From: CANKBT01 sp038236005
GTDB taxonomy: Bacteria; Actinomycetota; Actinomycetes; Mycobacteriales; SCTD01
Direction: 5' to 3'
Assembly (NCBI GenBank): GCA_038236005.1
Contig: JBBSTI010000082.1
Span: forward strand, 1-15,053
DNA: 15,053 nt
The notes under the pieces were generated by a model, which was not told the origin of the DNA, did not search any database, and saw only the letters and a list, made by a program, of their open reading frames with translations. Positions within the stretch are counted from its first letter, which is position 1, and each line of letters begins with the position of its first letter. Shown here piece after piece: positions 1 to 7,063 of the stretch. The position numbers were made by a program, and so were the translations under genes.

Positions 1-5
1 GAGCA

Positions 6-1352
6 ATGGCATTCCCCGACATCCCCAGAAAGCAAATGCTTCCCGGGTTCGGCGCGACGGCGACACATCGCCAAATACAGAAGGCCCTCGCGATGACCAA
101 CGCTCCCATCAGCACGCCTGCCCTCACCGGTCTCCTGAAGCCCGGGACCACCGCAGCAGCGCTCATGAAGCCGGCCGTGCCGGTCCCGGCGCCGCACCGG
201 TGGCTCGAGCCAGACACGACGGACCTGCCGCTGCCGCAGGACCTGCCTCCGGCGCAGGGAATCGAGGCGCGCACCCAGGCGTGCCTGGCCGTCGGCGTCC
301 ACCCCCGCGAGCTCGATGTCGAGCAGGTCGCGCACGTCTCGCTTGACCAAGGCGCCGCGTTCGCGTTCACGCTGGCGTACATCCAGCTCGCAGGTCTCAC
401 CGGCCAGCCCGCCGACATGCGTGTCGGGCAGGCCAGTTGCAGCCGACGCTGGGACCTGTCGTCCTGGTGGGAATGGCCCGGCGCCACGCACCTGCTCGGC
501 AGCAAGGTCGACCTCAAGGGCTGCGGTGCGGCGATCAACGTCAACCAGACCAACGGCGGGATGCGGCAGTTCGCGTCTTACGACCTGCCTGACGTAGAGG
601 CCGAGTGCTGGCCCGGGATCGTGCCGCCGTCGGCCGGCAGGGTGATTATTACTCACGAGAGACGGCACGTCGCCGAGCCCGGCTGGACCGCCGTGGCGAT
701 GTCCGACCTGACCGAGCGCATGGTGCTCAATGGGACCGGTCAGCTCGATGAGCATGACCGCGCCGCCGGTCGGTTCGGGCTGCTCGGCGACGTCCTGTAC
801 CGCGGCGACGCTCACGCCCGCAGAATGCTGGACAGCATCCCCGCACCCCAGCTAACCGAGCAGGCCCGCGCGGTCGCGGTCGTCCTGGCCGCGCGCAACG
901 CGGTGCGGCTCGACTACGCCCGCGCCGCGCTGTGCCGCGACGTCCAGGCCACGCTGCGCAGCAGCGGGCTGCCGCACCTGACGGAAGCGGTCGTGTCGAG
1001 CAAGGACACCGGGCGCGGCTGGGACTGCCGCCTGGCGGTGCGTCTCCCGGGTGACATCCGCACCTACTGGGCCGGGACGACCAATCCGAGCACCGGCGTC
1101 TCGAGCCTCCTCGGCTACGTGTACGGCGGTCCCCGCCTGGCGCAGGTGCAGGGGCACGCGCCGGGACTGCGGTGGGACGCCGCCTACGCCGGCGGCACCT
1201 ACGAGGACGGCTCGACCGCCGCTGGGGCGTGGCGCGCCGCCCCTGTCCCGGCGGCGCCGGCCCGCAGCGGTCGGGACCTGCCCGGATTGCGCGAGGTAAC
1301 GATCAGCGCGCTCAACGAGCTCGTCATTGCCCTGACGCTCACCGGGCCGTAG
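6..1352 (+). CDS. hypothetical protein, 448 residues, unrecognised
   Basis: A long open frame with actinobacterial codon use (strong G/C in third positions). I do not recognise a family. No signal peptide or membrane segment is visible. The first ~80 residues are rich in Pro, Ala and Thr and look like a flexible leader; the middle (about 130-230) is Trp/Cys-bearing with CSRRWDLSSWWEWPG near 147; about 270-320 looks helical and Ala/Arg-rich; the C-terminal part is Gly/Ala-rich. The ATG at position 6 lies at the window edge, so its ribosome site cannot be judged. An in-frame ATG at 93 has a possible AGAAGG 7-12 bases upstream and would give 419 residues. The gene sits directly against transposon debris on its 3' side, so it may be accessory or phage-like cargo; that is inference. 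Real coding is likely, function unknown. Confidence 0.7.
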   Translation: MAFPDIPRKQMLPGFGATATHRQIQKALAMTNAPISTPALTGLLKPGTTAAALMKPAVPVPAPHRWLEPDTTDLPLPQDLPPAQGIEARTQACLAVGVHPRELDVEQVAHVSLDQGAAFAFTLAYIQLAGLTGQPADMRVGQASCSRRWDLSSWWEWPGATHLLGSKVDLKGCGAAINVNQTNGGMRQFASYDLPDVEAECWPGIVPPSAGRVIITHERRHVAEPGWTAVAMSDLTERMVLNGTGQLDEHDRAAGRFGLLGDVLYRGDAHARRMLDSIPAPQLTEQARAVAVVLAARNAVRLDYARAALCRDVQATLRSSGLPHLTEAVVSSKDTGRGWDCRLAVRLPGDIRTYWAGTTNPSTGVSSLLGYVYGGPRLAQVQGHAPGLRWDAAYAGGTYEDGSTAAGAWRAAPVPAAPARSGRDLPGLREVTISALNELVIALTLTGP

Positions 1353-1618
1353 CCGTCAGCTCGCGCTGGACGACCGCGGCCGTCCTGCGACGCACCACGA
1401 GGTCCGCTCGCTGCTTCGGCCCGACGCCCTCAACCACGACCACCAGCACCACCGCCAGCCGGACCCGCCAAGGCCGTTGAGCCGACGGTGGATCCTGCTG
1501 GCAGGTGAGCGCACCCGCCCCGGTGCCCCGGGGGGGCCGACCGTCCGCTTGCTGGACGCTACTGGCCCCGCCTGTGGCCGGCGAGGACAGTCTTCTGCCC
1601 CTACGACGAGGCGGCGGA
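1353..1618. other. gene-free stretch before the mobile-element debris
   Basis: Between the stop of the 448-residue gene and the left inverted repeat I see no convincing gene. The open frames that cross it are Arg/Pro/Ser-rich in both strands, as expected of chance frames in GC-rich DNA, and none carries a recognisable motif. A run of G (about 1530-1536) and short GC-rich repeats are present, but no clear terminator with a U-tract. It may be decayed remains of the same mobile element that owns the inverted repeats. Confidence 0.5.
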
Positions 1619-1656
1619 CATGCCGGGTCGTCGAAGTTGAGGGGGAAGTCACCCTC
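1619..1656. repeat. left copy of a 38-bp imperfect inverted repeat
   Basis: Read on the minus strand this segment matches the plus strand of 2418-2455 at 32 of 38 positions without gaps, sharing GAGGGT, TCCCCCTCAA, TTCGA and a final CATG. The two copies face each other across about 760 bp that contain the ISL3 remnant. The left copy lies outside the likely ISL3 left end (about 1685), so it is probably not the ISL3 terminal repeat but belongs to another element. Confidence 0.75.
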
Positions 1657-1686
1657 GTGAGGTTGGACGCGGCTCGCGTGTAAAGG

Positions 1687-1743
1687 CTCGTGGTCCCTCG
1701 ATGCTGGCGGTTCTTCTAGGACTGCCAGCTGAGGGACCGCGAG
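1687..1743. repeat. strong hairpin at the presumed left end of the ISL3 remnant
   Basis: The arm 1687-1699 (CTCGTGGTCCCTC) pairs along all 13 positions with 1731-1743 (one G-U pair). A second inner stem pairs GCTGGC (1703-1708) with GCCAGC (1724-1729), leaving a loop of about 15 bases. It lies just 5' of the transposase start. It could mark the element end (transposase recognition) or act as a structured leader that dampens read-through from outside. Confidence 0.65.
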
Positions 1744-1760
1744 TGAGGCATGACGGTACG

Positions 1761-2402
1761 ATGATCCTGTTGGGGTGCCCGGGGTGCGGGTGCGACACGT
1801 CGAGCGGGACGACGACGGTGCGCGGCTGGTGCATGTCGTGACCGACGACGAGGCGGCCTCGGCGTGCCCTGTCGGCGGGGTGTTCTCGACCTCGATCCGG
1901 CAGCGCCGGACCACCAGGCCCCGGGACCTGCCGTATGGCGAGCAGCTGCTGGTGGTGCGCTGGCACAAGGTCCAGTTCGCCTGTCGGAGCGGCGGTGTCC
2001 GCGGAAGGCGTTCACCGAGCAGATCTCGGAGGTCCCTGCCGGTGCGCGCCTGACCGGCCGGTTGCGGCGCGAGGTCGACAACCAGGTCGGTGACGGCCTC
2101 GCGGTGAGTGTTGCGTGCCGGACACTGATGAGCTGGCCGATCGCGCACGCCGCGTTCATCAAGCTCGCTGACGCTCAGCTCACCGAACCGGATCCGGTGC
2201 GGGTTCTCGGGATCGATGAGACCCGCAGCGGACGACCTCGCTGGACCCAGGATGAGAAGACGGGGAAGTGGGTGACGCTGGAGCGGTTCGAGACGAACTT
2301 CGTGGACCTGAGCGGCCCGCAAGGCTTGCTGGGTCAGGCATCTGGCCGTCGCAAGACCAACGTCATCGAATGGCTCGATGCCCGTGGTCAGGACTGGAAG
2401 GC
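1761..2402 (+). pseudogene. ISL3-family transposase remnant, frameshifted and 3'-truncated
   Basis: The conceptual protein resembles ISL3-family transposases of actinobacteria: N-terminal zinc-finger region (ACPVGGVFSTS, where the family has CPxCG; the second Cys is now Gly), then TRPRDLPYG, a basic helix-turn-helix region, SWPIAHAAF, and the first catalytic Asp in VRVLGIDET, followed by ERFETNFVDL and WLDARGQDWK. Three frames are needed: MILLG from 1761, then a shift near 1775, and another near 1987 where restoring one G turns CRSGGV into CRERRCPRKAF. After WLDARGQDWK (about 2402) the similarity stops, before the second catalytic Asp, so roughly half of the usual ~400-450 residues is missing. 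It cannot encode an active transposase. The family assignment is from motif memory and fairly secure. Confidence 0.85.
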
Positions 2403-2417
2403 GGGCTACCGCCTGCT

Positions 2418-2455
2418 GAGGGTCACGTCCCCCTCAAGTTCGAAGAGCCGACATG
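2418..2455. repeat. right copy of the 38-bp imperfect inverted repeat
   Basis: This is the partner of 1619-1656 (32 of 38 matches in inverted orientation). Its last three bases are the ATG at 2453 that opens the recombinase remnant, so the repeat covers the leader of that gene. One reading of both copies gives a similar peptide (GDFPLNFDDPAC versus GHVPLKFEEPTC), but neither continues as a recognisable protein. Confidence 0.75.
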
Positions 2456-2695
2456 CCTGGACAGACTGATGACGCGCTCATGCTGAGGGAGCGGGCCGTG
2501 GCCTCACGCGATCCGCTGGAGCTTGCTCTGGCAGGGTTCCTGTCGGCCTACAAGGGCCGGACGTTCGACAAGCAGCGCCGGGTGATCAAGCACTACGTCG
2601 ACTGTGCCTGCAGAACGACCTGCCGCCGCTCCAGGCGAAGCGCCCGCACATCGAGCTGTTCGTGCGCTGGTGCGAGACCCAGCCGCTGCTTCCGA
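2453..2695 (+). pseudogene. tyrosine recombinase (phage-integrase family) N-terminal stump
   Basis: From the ATG at 2453 the frame reads through RDPLELALAGFLSAYKGRT and QRRVIKHYVD, typical of the N-terminal SAM-like core-binding domain of XerC/phage-integrase-type recombinases. At about 2604 the frame breaks: adding one G to GACTGTGCC restores VDWCLQNDLPPLQAKR and then PHIELFVRWCE, the expected continuation in the +1 frame. Similarity fades after about 2695, close to the end of nirD. The catalytic domain with the R-H-R-Y residues is absent, so the gene is dead. The integrase call rests on the domain-typical spacing and motifs I recognise. Confidence 0.8.
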
Positions 2696-2706
2696 GGCGG
2701 CGCCAT

Positions 2707-3081
2707 TCAGCACGATCCCGAGGTGCTGCCGTCAGACGTGCTCCTCACGCGCACCAGTCGGCCGACAACCGCCACGGCGTACACGGTCAGCCGCTGCTTC
2801 GGGTCGTCGAGGCACTCTCCGGTCCGCAGGTCGAACACCTGCTTGTAGAGGGGGCCGGCCACCGTCGGTCGCTCCCCGCGGGATCCGACGAGGCCGCGGG
2901 CCATGACCATGGCGCCGCTGCGCGGGTCCTGGTTGCCGACGGCGTAGACCCAGCCATCGGCCGTCCGCACCAGGGCCACCTGTTGGCCGTCCACGAGGGC
3001 GGCCACCCCGCGGCCGGGTTGCAGCTGGCGAAGCCAGCAGATGGTCGTCCAGGGCCGAGTGCCGACGAGCTCCGTGGTCAT
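2707..3081 (-). CDS. nirD: nitrite reductase (NADH) small subunit NirD
   Basis: A 124-residue Rieske-fold protein that partners NirB in assimilatory reduction of nitrite to ammonium in the cytoplasm. The order VAALVDGQQVALVRT, YAVGNQDPRSGA, VGSRGERPTVAGPLYKQVF and LRTGECLDDP is characteristic of NirD. As in other NirD proteins, the Cys/His pairs that bind a [2Fe-2S] cluster in true Rieske proteins are missing (QDP and GPLYK at those places), so a structural or electron-path role is expected. The ATG at 3079-3081 overlaps the nirB TGA by four bases, which fixes the start and suggests translational coupling. The last ~12 residues (RSTSDGSTSGSC) are Ser-rich and lie next to transposon debris; they may be native or altered by the junction. 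Confidence 0.93.
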   Translation of the reverse strand: MTTELVGTRPWTTICWLRQLQPGRGVAALVDGQQVALVRTADGWVYAVGNQDPRSGAMVMARGLVGSRGERPTVAGPLYKQVFDLRTGECLDDPKQRLTVYAVAVVGRLVRVRSTSDGSTSGSC

Positions 3082-5630
3082 CGGACCACCTCGAGGGTCG
3101 GGCCAGCTACCAGGACGGGGCCGGTGGGCCGGGCTGAGGGTTGGATCTGGCCGCGGACGGTGTCGAACTGCACGGTCGGGTCGGCCTCGTGCGGCGCGTT
3201 GACGAAAGACGCGAAGCGGGCGAGCTTCTGCGGGTCGGCGAGCACGTCGGCCCACTCGTCGGAGTAGCCGGTGACGTGCTTCACCATGGCGGCGTCGAGC
3301 TCAGCGCACAGCCCCAGGCTGTCGTCGACGACGACGGCCCGCAGATGCTCGGAACCGCCCTCGAGGCCCTCGATCCAGGGCGCGGTGCGCTGTAGGCGGT
3401 CCGCGGTGAAGACGTAGAACATGAGCACCCGGTCGATCGTGCGCACGAGCGTCTCGGTGGTGACGTCGGTGAGGAACAGGTCCGCGTGGCGCGGGCGGAA
3501 GCCGCCGTTGCCACCCACGTAGAGGTTCCAGCCGTTCTCCGTTGCGATGACGCCGAAGTCCTTGCTGCGCGCCTCAGCGCACTCGCGGGCGCAGCCGGAG
3601 ACGCCCATCTTCACCTTGTGGGGGCTGCGCAGCCCGCGGTATCGCAGCTCGAGCTCGATGGCGAGCGTCGTGGAGTCCTGCACGCCGTAGCGGCACCACG
3701 TCGACCCGACGCAGGACTTCACCGTGCGCAGGCTCTTGCCATAGGCGTGGCCGCTCTCCATGCCGGCGTCGACCAGTCGCTTCCAGATCTTCGGCAGCTG
3801 CTCCTGTCGGGCGCCGAACAGGTCGATCCGCTGGCCACCGGTGATCTTCGTGTAGAGCCCGAAGTCCTTGGCTACCTGGCCGATGACGATGAGGTGCTCG
3901 GGGGTGACCTCGCCGCCGGCGATGCGCGGGACGACCGAGTACGTGCCGTCCTTCTGCATGTTGGCGAGCATGTGGTCGTTCGTGTCCTGCAGCGTCGCCT
4001 GCTCGCCCTCGAGCACGTGTTCGCCGTGCAGGCTGGACAGGATGCTGCCCGCGGTCGGCTTGCAGACGTCGCAGCCGGCGCCCCGGCCGTGCTCAGCGAG
4101 CAGCTGGCTCCAGGTGTGGATGGCGCGCACCCGCACGACCTCGAACATCTCCGCGCGGGACAAGTCGAAGTGCTCGCACAGCGCCGTGCTCGCTTCGACG
4201 CCGAGCGCCGTGAGCTCGAGTCCGACGACGTCCTTGACCAGCCCGACGCAGGAGCCGCAGACGGTGCCGGCCTTTGTGCACGCCTTGACGTCGGCGACGT
4301 CGCGGCAGCCCTCCTCGGAGACCGCGCACCGGATCTGCCCCGTGGTGACGTCCATGCAGGAGCAGACCTGCGCGCTGTCGGGCAGGGCCGCCGCGCCGGC
4401 GCCGGCGGGGGCCTCACCGCGGGCGGGGAGCACGAGGTCGGCGGGACTGCCTGAGATCGGGGCGCCCACCATCGGGCGCAGGAGGGCGTACTGCGACGCG
4501 TCGCCGACGAGGATGCCGCCGAGCAGGGTGGCGGCGTCGTCGGAGACCACCAGCTTGCTGTAGACGCCCGCCACCGGGTCGGCGTAGACGAGCTCGAGCG
4601 CGCCAGGTGTAGTCGCGAAGGCGTCGCCGAAGCTGGCGACGTCGATGCCCAGCAGCTTGAGCTTGGTTGACAGGTCGGCGCCGTAGAAGGTCGCCTCGCC
4701 GCCGAGCAGCCGGTCGACGACAACCTCGGCCTGCGCGTAGCCGGGGGCCACGAGGCCCCAGGCGCGCCCGGCGGCGTGGGCGCACTCGCCGACGGCGTAG
4801 ACGTCGGGCGCGCTGGTGCGGCAGCCGGCGTCGACGTCGATGCCGCCGCGGGGGCCGAGGGTGAGTCCGGCCTCGCGGGCCAGCGCGTCCTGTGGGCGGA
4901 TGCCGGCGGAGAAGACGACCAGGTGGACGTCGAGCGGGTCGCCCTCGGCGAATTCCATCCGCAGCCCGTCGTCGGTGTCGACGATCTGCTGGGTGGACGC
5001 GCCGAGGCGGACCTGCACGCCCATGTCCTCGACGAGACGCCGCAGCGCGACGCCGCCGGCCCCGTCGACCTGCACGGGCATGAGCCGGGGCGCGAACTCG
5101 ACCACGGTCGTCTCGAGCCCCAGCGCGTGCAGCGCCCCCGCGGCCTCGAGCCCGAGCAGACCGCCGCCGACGACGGCGCCCGTGCGCGCGCCGAGCGCGG
5201 CGGACTTGATCTTCGCGAGGTCGTCCAGGGTGCGGTAGACGAAGCGCCTCTCGCCCGCCGCGCCTGGCACCGGCGGCACGAACGGCGTCGAGCCGGTGGC
5301 GAAGACCAGCGCGTCGTAGGCCGTGACGACGCCGCAGCGGCTGGTGACCGTGCGGGCCTCGAGGTCCACGGCGGTGACGGGATCGGACAGCCGCAGGTCC
5401 AGCGCGGGGTGGTCGAAGAAGCCCTCGCCAACGAGGCACAGGTCGTCACGACCGGCGAACCACGACGACAGCGCGACGCGGTCGTAGGCGGCGACGCCCT
5501 CCTCGGCGTGAACGACGACGTCCCATGCCTCGGTCAGGCCGCGGGCGACGGCCGACTCCACGAGGCGGTGGCCGACCATGCCGTGGCCGACGACGACGAC
5601 GGTGCGGCGGGCACGAGGGGAGGGGGTCAT
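3078..5630 (-). CDS. nirB: nitrite reductase (NADH) large subunit NirB
   Basis: An 850-residue siroheme nitrite reductase, normal length for NirB; it takes electrons from NAD(P)H and reduces nitrite to ammonium in six electrons. Domains in order: FAD/NAD(P)H-binding (VVVVGHGMVGHRL near 12; second nucleotide motif GAVVGGGLLGLEAAG), NirB-type rubredoxin-reductase C-terminal fold, BFD-like [2Fe-2S] with C423, C425, C458 and C461, the nitrite/sulfite-reductase ferredoxin-like half domain, then the siroheme-[4Fe-4S] site with C640-x5-C646 (CVGSTWC) and C680-x3-C684 (CARECAEA). All expected cluster ligands are present. The start ATG at 5628-5630 has AGGAG eight bases upstream and overlaps the upstream TGA by four bases; the frame is open for 57 further codons upstream, but that part is antisense-like and lies within the previous gene. 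Siroheme must be supplied by genes outside the window. Confidence 0.96.
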   Translation of the reverse strand: MTPSPRARRTVVVVGHGMVGHRLVESAVARGLTEAWDVVVHAEEGVAAYDRVALSSWFAGRDDLCLVGEGFFDHPALDLRLSDPVTAVDLEARTVTSRCGVVTAYDALVFATGSTPFVPPVPGAAGERRFVYRTLDDLAKIKSAALGARTGAVVGGGLLGLEAAGALHALGLETTVVEFAPRLMPVQVDGAGGVALRRLVEDMGVQVRLGASTQQIVDTDDGLRMEFAEGDPLDVHLVVFSAGIRPQDALAREAGLTLGPRGGIDVDAGCRTSAPDVYAVGECAHAAGRAWGLVAPGYAQAEVVVDRLLGGEATFYGADLSTKLKLLGIDVASFGDAFATTPGALELVYADPVAGVYSKLVVSDDAATLLGGILVGDASQYALLRPMVGAPISGSPADLVLPARGEAPAGAGAAALPDSAQVCSCMDVTTGQIRCAVSEEGCRDVADVKACTKAGTVCGSCVGLVKDVVGLELTALGVEASTALCEHFDLSRAEMFEVVRVRAIHTWSQLLAEHGRGAGCDVCKPTAGSILSSLHGEHVLEGEQATLQDTNDHMLANMQKDGTYSVVPRIAGGEVTPEHLIVIGQVAKDFGLYTKITGGQRIDLFGARQEQLPKIWKRLVDAGMESGHAYGKSLRTVKSCVGSTWCRYGVQDSTTLAIELELRYRGLRSPHKVKMGVSGCARECAEARSKDFGVIATENGWNLYVGGNGGFRPRHADLFLTDVTTETLVRTIDRVLMFYVFTADRLQRTAPWIEGLEGGSEHLRAVVVDDSLGLCAELDAAMVKHVTGYSDEWADVLADPQKLARFASFVNAPHEADPTVQFDTVRGQIQPSARPTGPVLVAGPTLEVVR

Positions 5631-7063
5631 GCAGTGCTCCTGACGAGCTCGGGGGTGGGTGCTGCCTTCCGGAGCAGGGCGGCGACGGACGAGGTACAGG
5701 TGCCGCAGCCGGTGGTGGCGCGAATGGCGAGGGCAGCCTCGGCCACGGTCCGGGCTCCGCAGGTCCGCAGGGTCCCGGCAGTGACGGCGTTGCAGGTGCA
5801 AACGACGTCGGAGTCCTGGACCTCGGCGGGCGGGCCGCTGCGCAGGCCGGCGAACAGCAGGTGCAGCCGATCAGCGGGCAGGACAGTGCCGCGGTCGAAG
5901 GCCTGCGTGACGGGCCCAGCGGTCGACAGGTCGCCGAGCAGGACGGCGCCGACCACGACGCCGTGGCGCACCACGATCTTCTTGTAGACGTGACGCACCG
6001 GGTCGGCGAACTGCAGCACTTCCGTACCGTCGCCACACTCCTCGAGACCCGGGGCGAACTCGCCCATCGCGGCGACCTCGAGGTCCATCGCCTTGAGCCG
6101 TGCGACGGTGCGGCTGCCGGTGTAGGAGGCGTCGCCTCCGGTCAGCACTTCGGCGAGCACCGCCGCCTGTTCCCACGCGGGGGCTACGAGGCCGTAGACA
6201 TGGCCGGAGTGCTGCGCGCACTCGCCCAGGGCGAACACATCGGGGTCGCTCGTGGTCAGCTGGTCGTCCACGAGGATCCCGCGATCGACGTCGAGTCCGG
6301 CGACCCGCGCCAGCGACGTCTCCGGCCGGACGCCGCACGCAAGGACGACGAGGTCGCCGTCGACGTGCCGGCCGTCGGCGAGGCCGACGCCGGTGACGGC
6401 GCGGGTGCCGGTGACGAGGCTGGCCTTCGAGCCGAGGTGGACGTGGACGCCGAGCGCCTCGACGGCCCGCCGCAGCACGGCGCCGCCGAGCGCGTCGAGC
6501 TGCACGTCCATGAGGTGCGAGGCGCCGTGCACGACGTCGACCTGCAGCCCGTTCCTGAGCAGGCCCCGCGCGGCTTCGAGGCCGAGCAGGCCGCCGCCGA
6601 CGACGACCGCCTTGCGCGCTCGGCCGGCGGCGGCGGCGATGTCGGCGCAGTCGTCGATGGTGCGGAAGACGAACACGCCGGGCAGAAGGGTGCCGGACGG
6701 ACCGGCGATGCCGTGGACGGGGGGCACGACGGCAGTACTGCCGGTGGCGAGCACCAGCGCGTCGTAGGGCAGCACCTCGCCCCCGTCGGTCGTGACGGTG
6801 TGCGCGTCGCGGTCGACGGCCGTGACCCGGACACCTAGGCGTCGCACCGCGGCGGCCGGGCCGGCGAGGTCGATCTCGCTGTCGCGGCGCTTGCCGGCCA
6901 GCACGTCGCTCAGCAGCACCCGGTTGTACGCGGGGCGGTCCTCTGCGCCGACGACGGTGACCTCGGCGATCGGGTCGCGGCGCAGCAGGTCCTCGACGAG
7001 GCGCGCGCCGGCCATGCCATTGCCGACCACGACCACCTTCACCGGCCGGGCCGTCGGGGTCAT
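5627..7063 (-). CDS. nasB: NirB-like FAD/[2Fe-2S] oxidoreductase, probable electron donor to nitrate reductase
   Basis: A 478-residue flavoprotein resembling the N-terminal half of NirB. It has an N-terminal FAD motif (VVVVGNGMAGARLVEDL), the second dinucleotide motif AVVVGGGLLGLEAARG, the FAD-closing DVFALGECAQH, a rubredoxin-reductase-like C-terminal region, and a terminal BFD-like [2Fe-2S] domain with C422, C424, C453 and C456. There is no siroheme domain. In assimilatory nitrate reductases a protein of this kind (NasB in Bacillus, NasC in Klebsiella) passes NADH electrons to the catalytic subunit; that NasA here lacks its own [2Fe-2S] domain fits this role. The gene symbol is by function and not certain. 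ATGA overlaps join it to both nasA (7060-7063) and nirB (5627-5630), so the start is well supported. Confidence 0.85.
   Translation of the reverse strand: MTPTARPVKVVVVGNGMAGARLVEDLLRRDPIAEVTVVGAEDRPAYNRVLLSDVLAGKRRDSEIDLAGPAAAVRRLGVRVTAVDRDAHTVTTDGGEVLPYDALVLATGSTAVVPPVHGIAGPSGTLLPGVFVFRTIDDCADIAAAAGRARKAVVVGGGLLGLEAARGLLRNGLQVDVVHGASHLMDVQLDALGGAVLRRAVEALGVHVHLGSKASLVTGTRAVTGVGLADGRHVDGDLVVLACGVRPETSLARVAGLDVDRGILVDDQLTTSDPDVFALGECAQHSGHVYGLVAPAWEQAAVLAEVLTGGDASYTGSRTVARLKAMDLEVAAMGEFAPGLEECGDGTEVLQFADPVRHVYKKIVVRHGVVVGAVLLGDLSTAGPVTQAFDRGTVLPADRLHLLFAGLRSGPPAEVQDSDVVCTCNAVTAGTLRTCGARTVAEAALAIRATTGCGTCTSSVAALLRKAAPTPELVRSTA

Larger units (their letters stand above)
1685..2402 (+). mobile_element. 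partial ISL3-type insertion sequence, left part only
   Basis: The likely left end is GGCTCGTGGTCCCTC at 1685, which has the GGCTC start common in ISL3 termini, followed by the hairpin and the broken transposase. No matching right end is found: the element is cut off at about 2402, where sequence carrying the second inverted repeat and a recombinase stump begins. No target duplication can be defined. Confidence 0.6.

Noticed and set aside
1619..1656. Left inverted repeat as the ISL3 terminal repeat
   Set aside because: The ISL3-like GGCTC end begins at about 1685, inside this repeat, and the right copy lies beyond the point where the transposase is truncated.
1339..2322. 327-residue minus-strand frame across the transposon debris
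   Set aside because: Runs antisense through the ISL3 remnant and the left inverted repeat; composition is that of a chance frame.
3486..4454. Long plus-strand open frames opposite nirB and the flavoprotein (also 4776-5987 and 5525-6838)
   Set aside because: They are antisense shadows in GC-rich DNA: compositionally biased, without domain motifs, and the minus-strand proteins carry full cofactor motifs.
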